From Malania oleifera (Eukaryota; Streptophyta; Magnoliopsida; Santalales; Ximeniaceae), in contig NC_080425.1 of the NCBI RefSeq assembly GCF_029873635.1, forward strand, positions 43,666,402 through 43,730,401: DNA of 64,000 bases, given 5' to 3'. The notes beneath the pieces were generated by a model. The model made no database searches and was not told the DNA's origin. It saw only the letters and a list, made by a program, of their open reading frames with translations. Shown in pieces: positions 52,101 to 61,100 of this stretch; the stretch's first letter is position 1, and each line of letters begins with the position of its first letter. Both the position numbers and the translations under genes were made by a program.

Positions 52101-55100
52101 ACCCAATCAGCCCAACTGGTCTGGTCTGGGTTTGAAAACTATGCTTGGACTGCTGTCGCTGTCACTGCTCTCTTGCTTAGTTTCTAGGTGCTTGACTTAG
52201 TTAACTTGATAAATGGATCATAATACGGTATTAGTTACTAAGTATTAGAATATTAGTTTGTTTTCATTTGTTTAATTGCTTATTTTCTTGAGATTAGAGT
52301 GTACTGAATTAGTGCATATTCTATGACTGTTATGGCTTCCAAGAACAGCTAATGATTATGCAATTCATAATTGAGCATGAATGATGCCTCTACATCGATA
52401 TTTTTCATTTGAAAGGAAAAAATGCCTAAATATGTATTTTTTTTAATTAAGTAATGTATCTGTGTCATGTTGTATGCTTGTTTTTACAAAATCAGCATAT
52501 TGGCGTGTCTGTATCGTGTCATATCTGTGTCACATGCTGGTATCTGTGCTTCCTAGATTACCATTCAATGGGAACCTTAAGTAAGCTAAAGGCCAATCAA
52601 GACTTCTGCAACCAGCTAAAACAAAATATGACACATTAAGACTTGCATTACTCACAACAGACCACACATGGAGTTGCAAAACAGCTCCTATTTTCACATG
52701 CATTTTGTCTGTTTATATATTGTTTGGATGGTGGTGGCTTATCTTTTTCCTTTCTATAATTAATGTGGTTTTCTGATGTTCTACTTTGGAGTAAAGCAGG
52801 AAAGAGAATCTAGAACTAGATACACTTTTTTGTTCACCGAATCCAGTTTTGAAGAGTTGATGTAGCTTGTTTTTGCAAAGAAAAGCAAGGAGGACAAGAA
52901 GGCTGCAGTGCCAATTGACCTATGTTGAATGTATATTCTTTCTAAAATAAAAAAAAAAATATCCTGCATTCCCTGTTAAATCACCATACTTAAATGCAGC
53001 AAATTCCAAATGCGAGCGTGATTTCAAATCCAGTCTTTCCATTTGTTCACTTACTACACAATTAATTCAGGTTCCTTGTTTGATTTTTTTTTTTTTTTTA
53101 TTGTCCATGCTTTCCTTGCTAGTTTCTGAAATAACTTGAGTGGTTTCAATATTTTTATTTGGCAGTTTTTTAATCTCATATTTGCTGTTTAGTTCACTAT
53201 CAAGAAGTAGATAATAGTATCCTAGTTAGCTACGTTTAAGAATATTCTTCTAATACTTGCATGATATTTAGCTTACATTTCTTGATATCCACTGATCTAA
53301 ACCGTATATGTTGCTGCGTGATTTGTTAATGATCAACAGGCAAACTCACCTATCAGAACTTTGGATGAACTCCATGTTTCTGAGGTAGTTTCAACTCCAT
53401 ATTTTCCATCAATCATGGAAAGGCAAAAGGACAATTATATGGTTGAAGATTCTCTTTTGTATGATGACAAGCCTGAAAATAGTGAGCCTGTTGGTTCGTC
53501 AATTACTTATCTTAATGGAATTGGAATTTCCAAGTTTGGAACAAATGAATTTGGTATAAGAAAAAGGCACCGTTGCTATGTGATAACAGCACGTGCCCGC
53601 TCTTTTCTTTATCACCAGGTTAGCCCTATGCTTTTTGTTCCCTCCATTTATTTAGGTCTACTACTATCTACTTTCTTTGGGGTTTTTGAGGTCAGTGTTT
53701 TGATTTTATTGTAATTTTTGTGCTTTGCCATTTGGATGGATGTGGTCCAGAAGTAATCCATTTAATATGACTAGTTGATTTCCCTAGGTGTGCCTACAAC
53801 CTAGATTGTCATCATATGTCTGATTTAAAAATAAAAGTGTTGCATATGGCATATAATTTTTGCAGGAATAGATAGTTCAAATAATTTTTAAACATCTATT
53901 TGCTAGATTGTTGCAATTATCTTATCTAATATATTTCATTGTTGTGGCTTTCATTCTGTTGCCTGGATGCAACACTTATTGTGGTGAAGCAAGTGTATTG
54001 GTTCTTGTCGTTCCCTTGTTCTGTGGGCATCCTATGTGCTGCTTTCTAACTCCCCACCACCTCATTTATGGCTGCAAACAAGCTGAGCCAAGCCGAGCCA
54101 AGCTTCAACATGTTTGGGCTTGGGCTCGGGCTCAGGCTTGGCTCGGATAGAGTTCAGAAAATTGGGCTCAAGCTTGGCTTGTAATTTCAATTATTAGCTC
54201 GAGCTGGGCTCAGGCTCGGCTCGATTTTAAGCTAAACTGTTAAGGCTGAACTGAAAACTGAATGAAATACTTAAAATCAAAATTTTATAACTCCCCTAAG
54301 CCCATTAACAAGGCTCAAAACAAATTACTCAAATAGGCCCGCGAGCAAGGAGGCCCAGAAGGGGAAGAGGCATTAGGTTGGTGATGCTCCTCATGGCTTT
54401 GAAGAAAATCTCAAGAACCGATGATAAAATTGAGGAGGTGGATGCATTTGGTCTCTGCTGTGGCAACTGTGGATCAAGAAATGTTCGAACGATTCAAGAT
54501 CAAGGTAGAACCTGAGAGTTGGAAAGTTCAATGTACATGTCTTTCACTGAAGTTCTTCAGAAGATTCTGGAGGAGAAAGTGGCTCTTGGGAATTTTCCGT
54601 CAAAGCGGGCTGCAATCTCTTGTGTAAATAATCAGAAATAATAACAGCAGATATCAGATCCCAAAAGAAAAAGAAGTTTTTCCTAGAAATAGGGTCCACA
54701 TAGGGAAGGAGTGGTGCAAGGAGCACAATAATAGGCAGAAGGCTTTGAATTTAATTTTTTTAAATGAGTCTAAGAGACTTGGGTCCATTCATTTTGGGTC
54801 GACTCCCATGGAGCTCTGTTCTTTACAGCCAAGGGCCTCTTTCAGATGGGCTATTGAAAACAAGTGTCACCAGCACCCACAGCCGAACATTGTTTGGTTT
54901 AGCAGCCCAACCATGTATAAGAGTTGAAGATGCAATAGTAGGGTATTATATGCCTAGGTAGTTCAGAACCTGAAGAAAAAGGAGATTCAGGAATCAGTAA
55001 TCTTAAAGCCCAAGAGGAAGGAGGAGGAATGGAAGACATAAGCAAACTACAGAAGAGGGATACATCAATTGAACAAGCTGCTAACGACTCAGCTACAGAA

Positions 55101-58100
55101 GAATGATTGGGAGACACCTCAGAGTAAGCTAATGAAGCAAGGGGAAGGTCTTCAATCAAAGTCAGATCTCCCATGCCCCAATTTAGAGACCTTAATCCCA
55201 GTGAAGCGTGCCAGTTCTTCACTGAAGGAAGCTGATGGAGGACCGGCACCATCATTTAGGCAGCCCATTCGGTACACCTAATTTAGGCATATAGATATAA
55301 CAAATTTTGCTTGTATAGGGCTTTCCTTCTGTATTTTGTAGTTGACTTTCTTTGTATTGTGTAATTTCCTGCTTTGTTGGGGTTTGTATCTAAATGCATT
55401 GTTTTAAAAGGCAAAGGCGTAAGGCAAGGCGCTCTAACCCTTAAGAGGCAAGGCGTAAGCCTTAAGGCGTTGGGGCATAAGCCTTTTGAGATTTTATTTT
55501 TAAATAAAAATATGTAAATAAATCACATATTTTAAAAATAAAGATAAATTAAGAAAATCACAAATATAATGTAAAAAAAATCTAATATAATTTGCAAACT
55601 ACTTGTTGGCCATTCAAAAGAATTGCTAACTTAAATTCATTATGTAAATGACAAGAGATAGCTATAACATTACAAAGTTCAGATTATTTTTCAAGATCTA
55701 AGATACAATAAAATTGTTTTGGAAAGGTTGAGGGTCAAGAGTTTTTGAAATCAACTCATATTATGGCATTCCTTTAATATAAAAATGGAGTCAATATTTT
55801 CTAGCTAAATCTTACTTGAGAATCACGCACCCAAAATGCGTAAGCCTCAAGTAAAAAGGCACAAAAGGCGTGCCTTTTGTGCAAATGCGTAAGCCTTAGT
55901 GTGTAATGCATTAGCCTTTTTGGGATTTGGTATTTTAGATTAAGCCTCAAGGCGAGCCTCAATTAAGCCTTTTAAAACATTTTGTAAATGTGTTAGTTGT
56001 AGTGGGTATAAATACTGGGCATATAAGTTATTTTGACAGTAATCATTAGAAATAAGATTGCAGACTGTTTCCCTCTCTCTCTCTCTCTCTCTCATGCAGC
56101 CTTCCCATCTTCTCCTTCTTCCTCCTCCTCCTCCTCCTTTGTTCTGCCTGTCTAGTCTCCCTCTGGTTCTGTTATTCTCTAACTCTCTTCTGTTCTTTCT
56201 CTGTTATGCTCTTCTCTGTTCACTCTGCTGTCAGAAGCCTATCTTCCTGCCCTTCTCGGTTCTTCTTCTCCTCTTCTTCTCTTCTTTCTCTTTCTCTCTC
56301 CCATTATTCTCTCGATGCTCTCTTTGATTTCTGAATTCTGTAGTGAGGAGGAGATGATGGGGGACGTGTTATCTCCATTCAGAAGAGAATTTGAAGAGTT
56401 TAGACGAATTGGAGAATGAACTTTTGTTGTTCCAGCTGATGGCAGAGGATGTTTTTGAGGATGAGACCGATCCTTACCTATCTTGAATATATTGGAGGAA
56501 TGTGCAGAGTACCAAGTACCAATTACCAAATGAATTTTTGAGAATGTGATGTATTTGGGCAGCAAAAAGTGGGAGATGGTGACCTAGTGGAGTCCTCTAA
56601 AGAAGCACAGGTTGGTGTGCACCATTTGAAGAATGAGGCTGGCAGGATAGATAGTCTGATTGAGGAGGAGACTTTGGCTATTGTTCCTGCTTGTGATTGT
56701 TCTTTTAATGATTCTTTGATCGATCCAATTCTACATATTGAGTCAAGTGGTTCTATACAAGAGCAAAAAATAAAAAATAAAAAATAAAATAGAAGACCAT
56801 CAGTTGGACTTTATTTCTCAATCAAGTGTTCTTCCTATGTGAATAAGCTTTTAATTACTGACATATCTTCATGCCAGAGGGAGGAATTTGACAGGGGTGG
56901 AATCTTGGCCTAATGCCATTAAGGGGTGAGAGATAAACGAGACCCAGAGGCCCTTATAGAGGTTAGGTTGGTGAGTCCTTTAGGCAAGGAGCTGAGGGTG
57001 GGTGTGTCTCCAAAAACATATGAGAGGATAAAAAATGAGGGTTAAAATAAAAACTAAATAAACTAGTATCATCTGTTAATTATGGAGGATCAATATGTCG
57101 AGGTATTTTGGGGGGGGGGGGGGGGGAGGGAGTGGTTAAGTAATGAAGGTAATTATTTAGAATGAATGTGAGGCGTTTAGAGGATATTAAGAAGAGGAGG
57201 CTGATTAAGGAAGTTTTATCTAAAAAGTCTCCTAATATTGTTTTCCTACAAGAAACTAAACTTGAATTAGGGTGCGACGGGGGATATTCTTATTTTGTGG
57301 AATTCCCATTTTCTCTTGAATTGTAGTTTGGTAGGTTTTTGTTAGATCACCACTTTATCTAAAAGCTTAAGTAGTTAGGTTGTGCGCCAACATTGTATGC
57401 CAAGCCTTAACACTCCCCTGCATGTGCAGTCTAGTTGCACGTGGAGAGAGAAATGAATAAAAAAAACACCCACTACAGGGAAAAGATGCTTTTTAACAAA
57501 CAAATTGGCATGTTAGATACCATGTTAGATTATGTTGTGGACCAACATTGTATATCAAGTTTTAATGGTTTCTTTCTTTGTCTATGTTGGAGATAAAAGA
57601 TAGGGGATGATGGTGGTTCCCTTCTGTTTGTGGTAATTCCTTGTTCTTTATTTTTTTTTTATTTGGGAGGAGTTCAATATGTAGTGTTTGTGTTTTGTTC
57701 CCCTAGGTGGATTGTGAAGGGAGATTTTTTATGTAGCAAGATTTCTGAGTGAGACGAAAGGGAAGGAAGGTTTACGTCGAGTATGCAGAATTTTGATAAA
57801 TTGATTAGGGAGTGTGGGTTGAGAGATCTTTATTTGGATAACGTTGTTTGTTCTTGATATATGGGAGGAGAGAGATCTATTGCTAGTGGTCTAGATAGAT
57901 TCTTGATTAGTATGAGTAAGAGGATTCTTTTCCTTATCTCTCAAATTACTTTACCTAGACCAGTGCCATATTACTACTCTCTTTTGTTAGAGTCTAGCAA
58001 GGAGTAGTTGGGAGCTTCTCATTTTAGGTTTGAAAACATGTGGTTGGATCATAAATCTTTTCATTCTCCAGTTAAAAGTGCTTAGAGCAAAGTGTATGTT

Positions 58101-61100
58101 AGAGGTTGGGAGGGTTTTTAGTTCATGAAAAAACTTAAGCAGTTGAAAGGTGTATTGAAAAAGTGGGATGTTGAAATAACAGGGGTCATGTGTTGAAATT
58201 GGATTTTGAGAAAGGTTATGGTAGGGTGAGCTAGAGCTTTTTGGACAAAATTATGGCTAGAAAAGGTTTCGGCCTGAGGTGGAGGAAATGGATTAGTGGG
58301 TGTCTATCTTCTATGATCTTTTCTATCTTTTAGTATAGCGAGGCCAAGTCTTGGTCGCCTAGGGCTTTAAGATAGGGAGATTCTCTTTCTTTCTCTTTAC
58401 TGTTTTGGTTGATGTCTCGAGTAGGATGTTAAGAAAGGTGTAGATAAAGGGTTGGTGAAGGGGATTAAGGTAGGCTTCACACCTTCAGTTCATAGATGAT
58501 ACTATTCTCTTCTTATTAGATAACATAAGTTTCTCTAATTTTGTCGACTATAGCACAAGTGTTTGAGGAGGTGTCTGGGCTGAAATTAATTTCTCTAATA
58601 GCGGTCTGGTGTATTTGGGTATTAATGTGGATCCTTTTTCTAGGTTAGCTGGTTATGTTGTTTTGACTTGGCCTGTTACTTATTTAGGTGTTCTCCTAGG
58701 TGGTAATCCCGGTGCAGATTCTTTTTGGGACTTTATTTTTAAGAGTGACTAAGGGACTGGATGGGTGGAAAGGAGCATTCTTTGCTTTAGGGGGTTGTAT
58801 TACCCTTATTGTCATGAGCTAAACACTTTACATCTTATAAAGGACCATGAACTAGTTAAAGCACTCTTGTTCAACTAGACGACCAAAAGTATATCCCAGT
58901 TTATCACAATAACACATTCCCAACAATAGAATGCAAAGTACGCGAAACAATCCAACTCTTGCACAAATCAAAAATCAAAAGGAGATGAAGCAAAGAAAAT
59001 CAAAAGCAAGAGCAACCTTATTTGCAGCAGTCTCATCCACCATTTTTACTAGAATAATGACACTGAAAACAGCCAAGGAAATTTGGGATTTTTTGAAGCA
59101 AGAATACGAAGGAAATGAAAGGGTCAAAGGGATGCAAGAGCTAAATTTGATCTGAGAATTTGAGATGCAAAAGATAAAAGAATCAAAACCAGTCAAGGAA
59201 TATTTTGACAGACTTCTTGGCATTGTCAACAAGGCAAGACTCCTTGGTACTGATTTTTCTGATTCTAGAATTGTTCAAAAAGTCCAAGTCACAATTCTTG
59301 AAAAGTTTGAGGCTACAATTTCATCTTTGGAAAACTCAAGATCTGTTAAGCGTTACCTTGGCAGAATTGTTGAATGTGCACTGCAGGCACAAGAACAAAG
59401 GAGGCCTATGAGGCAAGAAGGATCTGTGGAGGGTGCTTTTCAAGCCAAATCACAGAACAACAATGGTGGCAAAATCCAAAAAAAAAAAAAAACAAAAACA
59501 ACAAGCTTGGAGGTTATGCAAGCAACAATAAAAATAGCCAAAGCAGCAACACTCAAGTCTTTCCACCTTGCTCCTACTGCAAAAAAACCAATCTTCCATA
59601 GAATAAGTGTTGGTGAAGGCCAAATGCAAGATGTCACAAGTGTGGTCAGTTAGGGCACATGGAAAGGATATGCAAGACTCAACAGCAACAAGGAGAAGCC
59701 AAGGCTGCTGAGGATCAACCTCAAGAGGAGCAGTTGTTTGTAGTATCATGTTTTGCCACCAACAGCTCCATAGAAAGTTGGCTTATAGATAGTGGTTGTA
59801 CAAACCACATGACTTATGATCGAGAGCTCTTCAAAAAGCTTGACAAGACTGTTATTTCTAAAGTCAAAATTGGAAATGGAGCACACATTGCAGTAAAAGG
59901 CAAAGGAATAGTAGCGATTGAAGGCCACACAGGTCTAAAATTAATTTTTGATGTTTTATATGTTCCTGAAATTAATCAAAACCTTTTGAGTGTTACTCAG
60001 TTGTTGGAGAAAGGCTATAAGGTGTTGTTTGAAGACAAAAAATGTGTGATTAAAGATTCAAAAGGCATAGAGGCGTTCAAAGTTCAAATGAAAGGCAAAA
60101 GCTTTGCCTTGGATTTGATGAAAGAGGAGCAGGCTGCTATTCACAAAGAAGATAGCAATATAGTGCTTTGGCACAAGAGATTGGGGCATTTCCATCTTGT
60201 CGCTCTACTTTTCATGAAGAAGAACAATCTGGTGAAAGGCTTGCCCGAATTAGAGGAGGTGCCTCCTAAATGTGCCGCTTGTCAATATAGGAAGCAAACC
60301 GGGCTTCCTTCTCAACAAAACAAGGCTTGAAGGGCTACACAGAGGCTGCAATTAATACACACAGATGTGGGAGGACCAATGAAAACACCATCATTGAATG
60401 GCAGTAAGTATTATATTGCTTTCATTGATGATTACTCTAGAATATGCTGGATTTATTTTATGAAGCTTAAATCTGAGGTTGCTGACATCTTCGGGAAGTT
60501 TAAAGCTTGGGTTGAGACTCAAAGCGGATGCAAAATGCAGGTGATCAGGTCTGATAATGGAATTGAATATACCGCTGAAAAATTTAACAAGTTTTGTGAA
60601 GATGCAGGCATCGAACATCAGCTGACAGCACCTTACACTCCTCAACAGAATGGTGTTGCGGGCCGAGACTGTAAATACAACAGTTTTTCTACTAAATAGA
60701 TTGCCAACAAAAGCTTTGCTGAAAAAGACTCCATTTGAAGCATGGTATGACTATAAACTTTGCTTAATCTGAAGACATTTGGTTGCCTATGTTTCTCTTA
60801 CATCCCTCAAGTTAAGAGAGACAAATTGGACAAAAAAGCAGAATCTAGGATCTTTGTAGGCTACAACTCAATTTCAAAGGCCTAAAGGATCTACATACCA
60901 CAAAGCAACAAAATAATTGTCAGCAGGGATGTTCAATTCCTTGAGTTAGATAATTGGAGTTGGGAGAATGACAAGAAGCTTGAGGTTTAGGAGGAGAATG
61001 ATGATATGGATGATGAACCTGTTAGAGGAACCATATCACTCTCTGACATTTATCAGAGGTGTAATAATGGAGCCTGCAGGGTATGAAGAAGCTGCAACTG

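Noticed and set aside
48990-52560. Pairing of GACATG/GACAC-type patches (about 49010-49085 and 52455-52560) as ends of one large inverted-repeat element
   Set aside because: The words are similar in reverse complement but too short and degenerate to align convincingly, and other elements fill the space between.
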